Assembly (NCBI RefSeq): GCF_023273895.1
Contig: NZ_CP096883.1
Span: 4,402,001 to 4,466,000, forward strand
Length of the DNA: 64,000 bases
Source: Sphingobacterium sp. PCS056
GTDB lineage: Bacteria; Bacteroidota; Bacteroidia; Sphingobacteriales; Sphingobacteriaceae
Direction: 5' to 3'
The notes under the pieces were generated by a model. It did no database searches. It had not been told where the DNA came from and worked only from the letters and a program-made list of their open reading frames with translations. Within the stretch, counting starts at the first letter, position 1. Each line of letters begins with the position of its first letter. The position numbers and the translations under genes are program-made. Positions 17,977 through 26,415 of the stretch are shown one piece after another.

Positions 17977-18540
17977 ATGGCAAAATTTTTAAAAATAGTA
18001 TTCATATTAGCAATTATTACTGTCTTAGGTTGGTTGGTTTGGTCAAAGCTTGAAAATAAAACCACAACAGTAACGACACATCAGCTTTTGATCGAGCGCA
18101 TCGAAGCAATGGGCAAACTAGAACTGGTCAAATACAGATTGAGTGATGTACTTGAACATAAAAACGTTTCCACATTCTTACCCGATGCGAGCGTTCTTTT
18201 GATCATCAAAGCAGATGCCGTAGGCTGTATCGATTTGACAAAAGTAAAATCAGAAGATATCCAAGTTTATGGAGACTCTGTTGCAATGAAACTACCTAAA
18301 CCCGAAATTTGTTACATCAAGATCGATCATAAATCTTCACGTGTATATGATACCAAGATGGCATTTTTCCGAGAAGCAGATCTCGTAGACGAAGCCTATA
18401 AAAATGCAGAAAAGGAAATTGCATCAGAAGTTAAAAAGTCCGACATCTTACTACAGACCCGCACAAATGCGCTGAATGTATTTACACCACTATTAAAAAG
18501 TTTAGGTTTCAATAAGGTGAGCCTTTCATTTGAAGAATAA
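17977..18540 (+). CDS. DUF4230 domain protein, membrane-anchored
   Basis: A 187-residue protein with one N-terminal transmembrane helix (FLKIVFILAIITVLGWLVW) and an extracytoplasmic DUF4230 domain (about 35-187). Typical features are ERIEAMGKLELVKYRLSDVL, the hydrophobic strand ASVLLIIKADAVGCIDLTKV and the C-terminal LLKSLGFNKVSLSFEE. The family is common in Bacteroidota and Firmicutes and has no known function. It lies between two decayed gene fragments, the broken DUF1801 gene and a short remnant at 18618, so the neighbourhood has been rearranged. Confidence 0.85.
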   Translation: MAKFLKIVFILAIITVLGWLVWSKLENKTTTVTTHQLLIERIEAMGKLELVKYRLSDVLEHKNVSTFLPDASVLLIIKADAVGCIDLTKVKSEDIQVYGDSVAMKLPKPEICYIKIDHKSSRVYDTKMAFFREADLVDEAYKNAEKEIASEVKKSDILLQTRTNALNVFTPLLKSLGFNKVSLSFEE

Positions 18541-18617
18541 AACCGTAGGTTCCACCCGTTTGCAATTTACGTTCGAAATCTCTAGGAGATAGCGTAACAG
18601 TACATTGAACATATAAA

Positions 18618-18743
18618 AGTAGCAGTACGGTAGAGGCATTTTATATAGGACCTGCCCAAGATCTAGACAGTATTATTACTGAAGCAGATCCAGACCATAC
18701 GGCACTAAAAGTTTACAAAGAGCTAGGCATTGAAATTATTTAA
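18618..18743 (+). pseudogene. Short coding remnant, unidentified
   Basis: An open frame without a start reads STVEAFYIGPAQDLDSIITE, then ADPDHTALKVYKELGIEII and a stop. The composition looks like the C-terminal end of a real protein, but stops interrupt the frame just upstream. I could not name the family. It may be chance. Confidence 0.35.
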
Positions 18744-18864
18744 ATCTGCACACTCAGTGATAAATGCTACAAGTTTTATCTACGACCTACACCCATTATC
18801 TTTATAATTTACTCCATATTAAGCAGTTAAAGTTTCCATTTATTAAGAAATCATATATATATAT

Positions 18865-19821
18865 TTACCTACCCAATTCTAAAACCATCTGAATATTACA
18901 TCTTTTATATGGCGTGGCTCGTCCTACAATTTTTTGGAATCCGAGCTTATGATATAAATTGATAGCAGGTTTCAGAATGGTATTACTCTCTAAGTATATA
19001 TTTGCAGCACCTAATTCTTTAGCTTTGTTTACGACAGCTTGACCAAGCAAAAATCCTAAATTTTTACCCTGTGCTCTTGGAGATACAGCCATTTTTGCCA
19101 TTTCAAAATCATAATCTCTATCCTTCATTTTAATAAGAGCACAAACACCCACTGGTTCATGATGATAAAGAGCGACTAAAATAGCCCCACCTTGATCTAA
19201 GATGTATTCTTGAGGATGCTCTAGAGCTCGGTAATCAGCTTCTTCCATCTCAAAATAAGTAGAAATCCATTCTTCATTAAGAGATCTAAAAGCTAATTGG
19301 TGTTCAGCTTGATAAGGTACAATTTGTACTGCTTTACTTTCACGTATCTTTTTTTGTTCTTTTACTCTTTTTAACAATGATTTTTGTTCCAAAAGCACCT
19401 CCCACTCTTCAATTGCTTCCCAAAGATTATGAGTAGCTTCTCCTATAACAGTTTCGATTGCTGCATCCACGTCGCTACATGAAATTTTTATTGTTTCACT
19501 GAGATTTTTTCCTTTATCAGTTAAGCCCACAACATTTCTACGTTTATCTCGTGATGATAAATTATCTTCAACAAGTCCAGCCTGAGCCATTTCTCTGATT
19601 ATTTTAGTAACAGAAGGTTGCGAATGTCCAATTTCATAAGCAAGATCAGTAATCGTTTTTTCTCCTTCTTCAGACAAAATAAAGAATACAGGAAACCACT
19701 TTGGAAGAAACTCCACATGATAAAGTTCATATATCTGAGCAGCATCTTCGGTGACCTTATTAGTCAATAATCGCAATCTACTTCCCATAGCCATTTTTCC
19801 CGTCTTATTAAAGAAATTCAT
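18865..19821 (-). CDS. MarR-type regulator fused to a GNAT acetyltransferase
   Basis: A 318-residue two-domain protein. The N-terminal MarR winged helix spans about 1-150 (helices TITDLAYEIGHSQPSVTKII, REMAQAGLVEDN; wing SSRDKRRNVVGLTDKG). The C-terminal GNAT domain spans about 165-318, with FEMAKMAVSPRAQGKNLGFL covering the acetyl-CoA loop (RAQGKNLG) and YHKLGFQKI near the end. Such fusions are known in Bacteroidota; targets are unknown. A 32-bp near-perfect palindrome sits 25 bases before the start and is probably its own operator. ATGs at 19794 and 19788 are alternative starts. Confidence 0.9.
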   Translation of the reverse strand: MNFFNKTGKMAMGSRLRLLTNKVTEDAAQIYELYHVEFLPKWFPVFFILSEEGEKTITDLAYEIGHSQPSVTKIIREMAQAGLVEDNLSSRDKRRNVVGLTDKGKNLSETIKISCSDVDAAIETVIGEATHNLWEAIEEWEVLLEQKSLLKRVKEQKKIRESKAVQIVPYQAEHQLAFRSLNEEWISTYFEMEEADYRALEHPQEYILDQGGAILVALYHHEPVGVCALIKMKDRDYDFEMAKMAVSPRAQGKNLGFLLGQAVVNKAKELGAANIYLESNTILKPAINLYHKLGFQKIVGRATPYKRCNIQMVLELGR

Positions 19822-19845
19822 AAAACTATTTTTAAAAAATTTATA

Positions 19846-19877
19846 TTACATAACCAGTTATGTAACTGGTTATGTAA
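19846..19877 (-). promoter_or_regulatory. MarR-type operator upstream of the MarR-GNAT gene
   Basis: Perfect 15-base arms, TTACATAACCAGTTA (19846-19860) and TAACTGGTTATGTAA (19863-19877), are separated by TG. The element also contains two direct copies of GTTATGTAA. It lies 25-56 bases upstream of the ATG, where it would overlap the promoter. Confidence 0.8.
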
Positions 19878-20187
19878 AATTACAAAAATATTTCCCTGAT
19901 CCCAATAAGATACAGGACTTACATTACTTAAAAATTTCCTGATGCTCCAAAAATAAGTGAGCTCAATCTTTTTGTAAGCTTTAATTAAAACCTATTAATA
20001 GACTAGGTTACTCATAAAAATGAGATAAAAAAACTCAGTGTAACACAAATTTATGGAAGATATCTTTCTTTACAGATTATTTTCTATGTTAAAATGAGCA
20101 CAATAGAGAATAAGTATAACATCACGACAATCCCCCCATTATAAAGACTTTTAAAATCCATATATGCAAATATAAAATTTTTACGCA

Positions 20188-20658
20188 TTAGCAAATACGA
20201 GTATCCACCCAAAAATTATCCCGTGTCTGTAATATAGATTCAGGCGTAACTCGATTTAAGACATACGATTTATCATCAATTTGCAATTCTTTGCAATCGA
20301 TGTCATCTTCCACAAACAACATTCTCAAAATGGCATTACTTTCACTAGCTCGAATGTCCGATTCAACCATTTTTGTATCGTTTGAAATAAACCAGCTTTT
20401 AGCCTCTTCTTTATTGAAAAATTTCAGATACATGAGACATGAATCAAATTCTCCCAATTCTTTAACTGCGTGTTCAGGATAGAAACTTCGAATATATTCT
20501 TCATATAGATCTCGTCGATCATGTCGCAATGCAAAATTTCTAATAATCAATCGCTGTGGATTACAATCTATACTAAATTTATGGGGATTTTCTAGAAAGC
20601 CATAATACTTATTGTATCGCACAAGACATGCATCCAAACTTTTTTTAATATTGTCCAT
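20188..20658 (-). CDS. Hypothetical protein
   Basis: A 156-residue soluble protein of no family I recognise. The frame is open to 20742, but the ATG at 20658 (MDNIKKSLDACL) is preferred because the upstream part reads like intergenic sequence. Features are a Tyr-rich N-terminus (VRYNKYYGFLENPHKF), an acidic C-terminal half and the closing segment TPESILQTRDNFWVDTRIC. No signal peptide, membrane segment or repeat. It is flanked by unrelated genes on both sides and is transcribed alone. Confidence 0.6.
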   Translation of the reverse strand: MDNIKKSLDACLVRYNKYYGFLENPHKFSIDCNPQRLIIRNFALRHDRRDLYEEYIRSFYPEHAVKELGEFDSCLMYLKFFNKEEAKSWFISNDTKMVESDIRASESNAILRMLFVEDDIDCKELQIDDKSYVLNRVTPESILQTRDNFWVDTRIC

Positions 20659-20841
20659 AAGAACTAGCTTATTACTTATATATATAACAATCAAATGCTT
20701 ATAGTGTTTAATGATTATATTGAGCATCTTCAATGAAGCCATAGTTCCCTATATCTATGGTTTTTTATGATCGTTTTTACAGGATAAGCCTTATCTTTAC
20801 TCAGATCATAGTACACCAGTCCGCTGCACAAAAAATATCTA

Positions 20842-21678
20842 ATGACAAAGTATCTATCAGTATTCATTGCAATTATTTTCTCGTCGTATAACGCGTATTC
20901 TCAAAAAGCAATTATCCTTGGACAAAGAGATCATATACATTCTACAGTACTTGGAGAAAACAGAACAATCAATATATATTTACCAGAAAATTATAGTGCT
21001 ACCGACACGATCAAATACCCCATTATTTATATATTAGATGGTGGTGTAGAAGAAGATTTTATTCATCTAGTTGGGATCGTTCGTTATTATACACAACCGT
21101 GGATTGCGCAATTTCCAAAATCAATTATTGTTGGGATCGAAAATACGAATAGAAAAAGAGATTTCACCTTTGCAGTTCCCAACCTCGACTTCCTGGAAAA
21201 AGAAGGTTTTAAGAAAGAAAATTTTTCTCAGTATGGAAAATCAGCAGCATACATTGCATTTCTGGAAAGAGAACTACAGCCCTACATGGAAAATAAATAT
21301 CATGCAAATACAGATCGTACCATTATTGGAGAATCATTAGCAGGTCTGTTAGCATCTGAAATTCTAGTGAAGAAGCCCCATTTGTTTAGTAAGTATATCA
21401 TTATAGCACCAAGCCTGTGGTGGGGAGAACAAAAGTTATTACATGAATCTAAAGATGCATTACATGCTCATGTCAACAACCCATTAAACGTCTATTTAGG
21501 AGTTCCTAATAAAGATGAAGACGTCAAAATGTACAAGGAATCAATCAACTTTTATAAGATGTTGAAACAAACCAATAACATCAATGTATGTTTTGACTAT
21601 TTACCACAAGAATTGCACGCAACAATTGTTCACCAAGCCGTATACAATGCATTTAAAAAATTATACCCAAAGAAATAA
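20842..21678 (+). CDS. Secreted alpha/beta-hydrolase, esterase D / Fes-like family
   Basis: A 278-residue exported esterase of the PF00756 fold (putative esterase, antigen 85/Fes group). The signal peptide is at 1-20 (cleavage after AYS). The core has INIYLPENY, YPIIYILDGG (oxyanion strand), nucleophile Ser in TIIGESLAGLLASEIL and catalytic His in ELHATIVHQAVYNAF. Relatives hydrolyse siderophore or acyl esters, or are simply annotated as alpha/beta hydrolase. No siderophore genes are nearby, so the substrate stays open. Starts with ATG at 20842. Confidence 0.85.
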   Translation: MTKYLSVFIAIIFSSYNAYSQKAIILGQRDHIHSTVLGENRTINIYLPENYSATDTIKYPIIYILDGGVEEDFIHLVGIVRYYTQPWIAQFPKSIIVGIENTNRKRDFTFAVPNLDFLEKEGFKKENFSQYGKSAAYIAFLERELQPYMENKYHANTDRTIIGESLAGLLASEILVKKPHLFSKYIIIAPSLWWGEQKLLHESKDALHAHVNNPLNVYLGVPNKDEDVKMYKESINFYKMLKQTNNINVCFDYLPQELHATIVHQAVYNAFKKLYPKK

Positions 21679-21854
21679 ATTGGTTATCTTTCCCTATGCG
21701 ATCTACCCTATTGATTTATTGACAGCTTATATTCCAATAACATATATGAGTAGAAATTAGCACTGTAAATTAAAAAGAAAAAATTATAGAATCGGCCCTT
21801 TCACCGATCATAAGCATTGCTTACAGACAATAAATTATGAGTATAAAAATGATA

Positions 21855-22361
21855 TTATACCCTCATTTCGAAAAGTGTAAATGAATTATTTCGATAATGC
21901 GCTGGCATATCAGTATTTCCTTGAAGCGCAATAGTAGCTACTATGTTAAAACCGCATTGCTCATAATAATGGTTCAGTCGTTCATTACCTGCGGTAGTAT
22001 CCATTCTTATAAATTCTTTTTGCTTTTGTTTAGCTATTATTTTTACAAAATCAATGATCTTGACAACAAAATTTTGACCTCTAAAAAGTGGATTAGTAGC
22101 AATACGATGAATATAAATCGCCGGTTCTTTATTTTTTTCTTCCCAAATAATTGGATCAGAGTCAGCGAGTAGAAAAACACAAGCAACTTGTTTGTCTATC
22201 ACAATTTTATACTGCTGCCCCCTTCTAATTTCCTCTAGTACAGTCCGCTCTTCAAATCCCAACCAATTCACTTTGCCTAAGGCATGCTGATAGGCAATCG
22301 CTTTATCGTACAATTCCATGTGGGCAACCAAATCTTCGATACTACTTTTTTCTATTCTCAT
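21855..22361 (-). CDS. GNAT family N-acetyltransferase
   Basis: A 168-residue single-domain acetyltransferase. The fold is visible as CVFLLADSDPIIWEEK (beta 2-3), AIYIHRIATNPLFRGQNFVV (beta 4 and the acetyl-CoA loop, with RGQN in place of the usual Q/RxxGxG) and GNERLNHYYEQCGFNIV (beta 5-alpha 4). The pyrophosphate loop is slightly divergent. Target unknown. It is transcribed alone towards the convergent esterase gene; a weak 5-bp hairpin at 21791-21808 may end the transcript. Confidence 0.82.
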   Translation of the reverse strand: MRIEKSSIEDLVAHMELYDKAIAYQHALGKVNWLGFEERTVLEEIRRGQQYKIVIDKQVACVFLLADSDPIIWEEKNKEPAIYIHRIATNPLFRGQNFVVKIIDFVKIIAKQKQKEFIRMDTTAGNERLNHYYEQCGFNIVATIALQGNTDMPAHYRNNSFTLFEMRV

Positions 22362-22463
22362 GAGTCTTCAAATCTTGTTGTAAAACTTGCATCAGCTTAT
22401 AAATATAGATGATTTGATATGAACAAAGAATAATCTTAAATTTTTTCTGTCACATTATAATTT

Positions 22464-22471
22464 TATCTTTG
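22464..22471 (+). promoter_or_regulatory. TAnnTTTG -7 box abutting a start codon
   Basis: TATCTTTG ends four bases before the ATG of the next gene, which would give an mRNA with almost no 5' leader. The same spacing is seen before guaA and the rluA-type gene. Confidence 0.5.
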
Positions 22472-22475
22472 ATCT

Positions 22476-22679
22476 ATGACAATTGAGGAACTAAAAGAAT
22501 ATTTTGATTCTGCATCATTACCGGATGAAATACAGATAACAGTTGATATGCATATCTTCGATATGCCCAAGTTTCTACAAGCCAATATAGCTGCTTTAGA
22601 ACGTTGGAATAAAGAATTAGAAAAATGTCCTTCGTATCATCGTCTGATAAATTTAAAAAAAGCACTTGAAAGTCAATAA
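22476..22679 (+). CDS. Small DUF6965-like protein
   Basis: A 67-residue acidic soluble protein beginning MTIEELKEYFDSASLPDEIQ and ending YHRLINLKKALESQ. The opening MTIEELKxYF, the central DMPKFLQANIAAL and the closing YHRLIxLK match a small Bacteroidota family I know as DUF6965. I am moderately sure of the family name and cannot assign a function. A TATCTTTG box ends four bases before the ATG, so this may be a leaderless transcript. The gene is convergent with the flavoprotein gene to its right. Confidence 0.7.
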   Translation: MTIEELKEYFDSASLPDEIQITVDMHIFDMPKFLQANIAALERWNKELEKCPSYHRLINLKKALESQ

Positions 22680-22717
22680 TTGCTAATATCGATGCGATAT
22701 CATTTACCGCTTCGATA

Positions 22718-23791
22718 TTATTCCTGCAATAAACTGTGCTGTGAAGCTGTAAAAATATTTCTAAATACGATGTTCATCTCCTTTTCTCGCTGTGCAGCTT
22801 CAATACCACAAAGTGGAAATAATTGCATCACATGATCTTTAATACTGGATACGAAGCTCCGACTTTCAATGGCAATCCTGTTATAAATAATAGCATTGTC
22901 CATTTCTTTTTCTAGATTGCTCCAAGATTGCTCTGCCAATTGATATATGACATCTCTTCGTTTATTAAAATCATCTTGTATCTTATCCAATCGTTTAAAA
23001 TAAAGCTTTCCTTTATCCTTTAACCATACTTCATCCTGAGATTTCACAATAAAATACCTTTCAACCAGATCAATAAAGCGCTTGTACATACCGATAAAAT
23101 TAACTAGTAATGTTAATTCGGCAAGCGGAATAAAAGGATACTGGTACAAAAGCTGAGGCCACGTACTTTTCGATTCATTAATCACAAAACTACGTGAATC
23201 TTTCACAAAAAGATTTTCGACCGAGAAGCTATGGCTTGCAGTACATTCCAAGCCAAACGTATCCCAATCGTAATGAATCAATACATCATTACGATCGAAA
23301 AAGAAAGAATATATAAGCTGTTGATCATTTTCGTCCAATACCGGTATACCCTTTTCAGTGATGACACAATTTGCTGTAAAATGAGTCAGATGTGGGGCAC
23401 CGGTAGCATATTTCCAATGACCTTTAATCCGATACCCACCTTGTTCGCGCTCAGCATATCCAGATGCACGACCACTTCCACCAAGGCACACTTGCGAATT
23501 CTGAAAGATCTCTTTGCCAATTTTTGGGTCGATAAATCCGACAAACAAATTAGCTCCCGAGCACAAAGTAATGGTCCAAGCTAAACCACCATCGTGATAA
23601 GCCAATTCCTCCAACAATTGCATTCCTTCTAACAAAGAAAATTCCAAACCGCCAAGACATTTAGGCACCCATATCTTAAACCATTTCTCAGAGATACTTA
23701 AATCCAGTTGTGCTGCAGTCATAGCTTTACAATTAATTGCATGCTGTTGCTGGTCTTTTATAAGATTAATGTGAGTTTGATTCATGATCAT
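22718..23791 (-). CDS. Acyl-CoA dehydrogenase-like flavoprotein (possible group D monooxygenase)
   Basis: A 357-residue protein of the acyl-CoA dehydrogenase superfamily. N-terminal helices carry CLGGLEFSLLEGMQLLEELA, HDGGLAWT. The middle beta domain has GSGRASGYAEREQGGYRIKG and HWKYATGAPHLTHFT. The C-terminal domain ends CGIEAAQREKEMNIVFRNIF, TASQHSLLQE, closer to the C-terminal type-2 domain of DszC/HsaA-like flavin monooxygenases than to fatty-acid dehydrogenases. The usual catalytic Glu is not obvious. The start (ATG 23791 or 23785) lies inside the upstream pnuT-like gene, so it is in the TPP-riboswitch transcript. A link to thiamine metabolism is therefore inferred. Confidence 0.82.
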   Translation of the reverse strand: MIMNQTHINLIKDQQQHAINCKAMTAAQLDLSISEKWFKIWVPKCLGGLEFSLLEGMQLLEELAYHDGGLAWTITLCSGANLFVGFIDPKIGKEIFQNSQVCLGGSGRASGYAEREQGGYRIKGHWKYATGAPHLTHFTANCVITEKGIPVLDENDQQLIYSFFFDRNDVLIHYDWDTFGLECTASHSFSVENLFVKDSRSFVINESKSTWPQLLYQYPFIPLAELTLLVNFIGMYKRFIDLVERYFIVKSQDEVWLKDKGKLYFKRLDKIQDDFNKRRDVIYQLAEQSWSNLEKEMDNAIIYNRIAIESRSFVSSIKDHVMQLFPLCGIEAAQREKEMNIVFRNIFTASQHSLLQE

Positions 23792-24398
23792 ATATAAATT
23801 CACTTTTGAGGATTCTTTTCCAGTTAAAATAACCAAAGAAAGCCATGACAAATAAAAACAAAGTTAAAGCCGCAAACAAGAACAGATCTTTATGGTACAG
23901 CAATGGTATTGCCATAAAATTGCTAATATTTAATAAAATCCAATTCTCGATCTTTCGCTTGGCCAGTAGCCACATTCCCGCCCATGCTGTACAGGACACA
24001 AGCGCATCCCACAAAGGAACATCAGAGTCTGTAGCATGCAATAATCCGAAATAAAATACAATAAAACCAATGATACAAATCAATGATACTACGATCCAAT
24101 CATTTTTTGATGATCGCGTGATGACATGATGATCTGTACGGTTTTGTTGCCAATACATCCAACCATAGATACTCATCAGTAGGTAGTACATATTTAAGGC
24201 TATTTCACCATATAATTTCGCGAAAAACAGAACGTAAATTGACATTAATATACCACAAATACCAAAAAGATAATTGATAGATTTATTAGATTTAGCGAAC
24301 CAAACTTGTAAAACACCAAAGCCAACGGCTAACCATTCAGGCAAAGATGTCGCTTTGATCTGCTGTAAAAAATCGTATAAAATTTGATTTAACTGCAT
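23766..24398 (-). CDS. pnuT: PnuC-family transporter, probably thiamine-specific PnuT
   Basis: A 210-residue membrane protein with about seven transmembrane helices and PnuC-family features (YLFGICGILMSIYVLFFAKL, ALNMYYLLMSIYGWMYWQQN, IENWILLNISNFMAIPLLY). PnuC itself carries nicotinamide riboside, but a TPP riboswitch directly upstream points to the thiamine-carrying branch, PnuT. It would bring in thiamine by facilitated diffusion, trapped by phosphorylation. No thiamine pyrophosphokinase or OMR receptor gene is adjacent, unlike many Bacteroidota thiamine loci. It overlaps the downstream flavoprotein gene by about 20-26 bases. Confidence 0.88.
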   Translation of the reverse strand: MQLNQILYDFLQQIKATSLPEWLAVGFGVLQVWFAKSNKSINYLFGICGILMSIYVLFFAKLYGEIALNMYYLLMSIYGWMYWQQNRTDHHVITRSSKNDWIVVSLICIIGFIVFYFGLLHATDSDVPLWDALVSCTAWAGMWLLAKRKIENWILLNISNFMAIPLLYHKDLFLFAALTLFLFVMAFFGYFNWKRILKSEFIYDHESNSH

Positions 24399-24470
24399 TT
24401 AAAATATGTGTAAGATAAAATAATACACACTTATGAAATAGCTATAAATGCAAGATTTTTGAAATTAAAT

Positions 24471-24590
24471 ATCCCTACGCCAGCATTATCTGGATCAGGT
24501 ATATAACAAGAATTGCTCAGGGTATTGAGCAATTCTTGTTATTTGGGTATAATCTCAGCCTGTACCAGTACATTTACTGCAAGCACCCCA
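24471..24590 (-). promoter_or_regulatory. TPP (thiamine pyrophosphate) riboswitch
   Basis: On the minus strand the aptamer reads GGGGTGC..., the conserved GGCTGAGATTATACCC, a long P3-type extension (15-bp stem AACAAGAATTGCTCA with its complement, 24506-24541), then ACCTGATCCAGATAATGC and TGGCGTAGGGA. All conserved TPP (THI-box) segments are present in order. It ends 72 bases before the pnuT-like ATG. No clear terminator hairpin follows, so the mode of control is not obvious. It begins only 19 bases after the mqo stop codon. Confidence 0.96.
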
Positions 24591-24609
24591 TAAGTATGGT
24601 TAAAAGAAA

Positions 24610-26118
24610 TTAATCTTTAAAATTCTCAAGCTTTAATGCAGTATGTGTGCGCTTTCTAGTCGCTACACAAAGCTCTGCATCATCATTTAATGATTGTCCG
24701 TGCGTCGGGATCATTTCTCGCAATTTTTTGCGATATTCATCTGCTTTAGCACGTTCTGGAAAACATCTTTTCAGAAGTTTGATCATGATAGCTACAGAAG
24801 TAGAGGCACCTGGTGAGGCACCTAGCAACGCTGCAATAGAACCATCTGCAGAAGAGACAACCTCCGTTCCAAATTCTAGCACACCACCATGTTTAGCATC
24901 CTTTTTGATCACTTGTACACGCTGGCCAGCAACTTCTATTTTCCAATCCTCTAATTGCGCTGTTGGCATAAACTGTTTCAAAGCATCTAATTTATCTTTG
25001 GGACTTTTCATCACCTCAGATATTAAATATTTTGTAAGATCCATATTGTCACGTCCTACAGATAGCATCGGTTTAATATTTGATAACTTGATCGAAGCAG
25101 GTAAATCAAAATAAGAACCTTGTTTTAAAAATTTAGTAGAAAAACCAGCATATGGTCCAAACAACAAAGCCTGTTTACCATCTATATAACGTGTATCAAG
25201 GTGTGGCACAGACATAGGAGGAGCACCAATAGAGGCTTTACCATATACTTTCGCATGATGATCTTTGATGACATCTTCATTGACACAGCGTAACCACTGA
25301 CCACCAACAGGAAATCCTCCATAACCTTTAGATTCAGGAATACCCGATTTCTCTAGCAATAGTAAAGAGTGTCCACCAGCACCTATAAAAACAAATTTAG
25401 CGTTGATTGATCTTTTTTCACCAGTTTTTAAATCCTTGACCTCCAATTCCCACGTACCATTGTCATTTCTATCAATGTCACGTACTTCTTGGGTAAGATG
25501 CAAGGTAATATTTTCTTTAGCATCCAAATGTTCAACCAAATCACGCGTCAACGCGCCAAAATTTACATCCGTGCCTAATATCATTTTCGTCGCAGCGATT
25601 TTATCATCGTCAGGACGACCTTTCATCATTAATGGAATCCATTCATTTAAAACCGCTTTATCCTCCGTATATTCCATGCCCTTGAACAAGTTATTCTCGG
25701 ATAAAGCATCAAATCTCTTATGAAGGAAATCAATATCTTTTTCACCGAAAACAGCACTCATGTGCGGAACAGATCGAATAAAGTTTTCCGGTTTTTTGAT
25801 AACTCCTTGATCAACCAAGTAAGTCCAAAATTGTTTAGATACTTCAAATTGTTCCGCAATACTGATTGCTTTATCAATTGAAACTGTACCATCCGCTTGT
25901 TGTGGGGTATAATTCAACTCACATAATGCAGAGTGACCAGTTCCTGCATTATTCCATGCATCTGAACTCTCTGCTGCAACAACATCCAAGCGCTCTAAAA
26001 TCTCTATTTTAATATCTGGACTCAACTCATTAATAAGTGTGCCTAGAGTTGCGCTCATGATACCTGCGCCAATTAAAACGACGTCTACCTCTTTGGTATT
26101 TTTTGTTTTTTTACTCAT
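24610..26118 (-). CDS. mqo: Malate:quinone oxidoreductase
   Basis: A 502-residue FAD-dependent peripheral membrane enzyme that oxidises malate to oxaloacetate and passes electrons to quinone, serving the TCA cycle. N-terminal FAD motif VDVVLIGAGIMSATLGTLI, then ELSPDIKIEILERLD, family motif SSDAWNNAGTGHSALCELNY, KFVFIGAGGHSLLLLEKSGI and C-terminal EFGTEVVSSADGSIAALLGA, SPGAST. Length is normal. A promoter-like TTG...TAAATTTG pair precedes it. There is no terminator between its stop codon and the TPP riboswitch 19 bases downstream on the same strand. Confidence 0.96.
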   Translation of the reverse strand: MSKKTKNTKEVDVVLIGAGIMSATLGTLINELSPDIKIEILERLDVVAAESSDAWNNAGTGHSALCELNYTPQQADGTVSIDKAISIAEQFEVSKQFWTYLVDQGVIKKPENFIRSVPHMSAVFGEKDIDFLHKRFDALSENNLFKGMEYTEDKAVLNEWIPLMMKGRPDDDKIAATKMILGTDVNFGALTRDLVEHLDAKENITLHLTQEVRDIDRNDNGTWELEVKDLKTGEKRSINAKFVFIGAGGHSLLLLEKSGIPESKGYGGFPVGGQWLRCVNEDVIKDHHAKVYGKASIGAPPMSVPHLDTRYIDGKQALLFGPYAGFSTKFLKQGSYFDLPASIKLSNIKPMLSVGRDNMDLTKYLISEVMKSPKDKLDALKQFMPTAQLEDWKIEVAGQRVQVIKKDAKHGGVLEFGTEVVSSADGSIAALLGASPGASTSVAIMIKLLKRCFPERAKADEYRKKLREMIPTHGQSLNDDAELCVATRKRTHTALKLENFKD

Positions 26119-26134
26119 GTCTTCGTGATTGATG

Positions 26135-26166
26135 CAAATTTAATATAGATTTTTATATTAACGCAA
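26135..26166 (-). promoter_or_regulatory. Promoter of mqo
   Basis: On the minus strand, TTG at 26166-26164 and TAAATTTG at 26142-26135 are separated by 21 bases. The ATG follows 16 bases after the box. Confidence 0.5.
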
Positions 26167-26415
26167 TCCTTTTGTCAAAAAACTGTACTTTTTAAAACCA
26201 CTTATTCAAAAATACCATACTATTATTAAGAATTCCCTAACCTGACTGTTTTAGCCATTTTTATTTAACATGCCCCATTCAAGTTGACAGTATTATTACA
26301 ACTTAATTTTCGATTATTATTTTGCAAATTCAAAATTAAATTGATATTAAGGTTGCGATTGTAGGATAGTTTTAACATTTTTGCAAGCACCTTATATTAC
26401 ATATAATACATAAGA

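Noticed and set aside
19751..19942. Plus-strand ORF over the MarR-GNAT start
   Set aside because: It runs through the MarR operator and the antisense of the regulator start; composition does not look coding.
24647..25114. 155-codon plus-strand ORF inside mqo
   Set aside because: Antisense of conserved mqo sequence; Ser/Ala-rich translation typical of a shadow.
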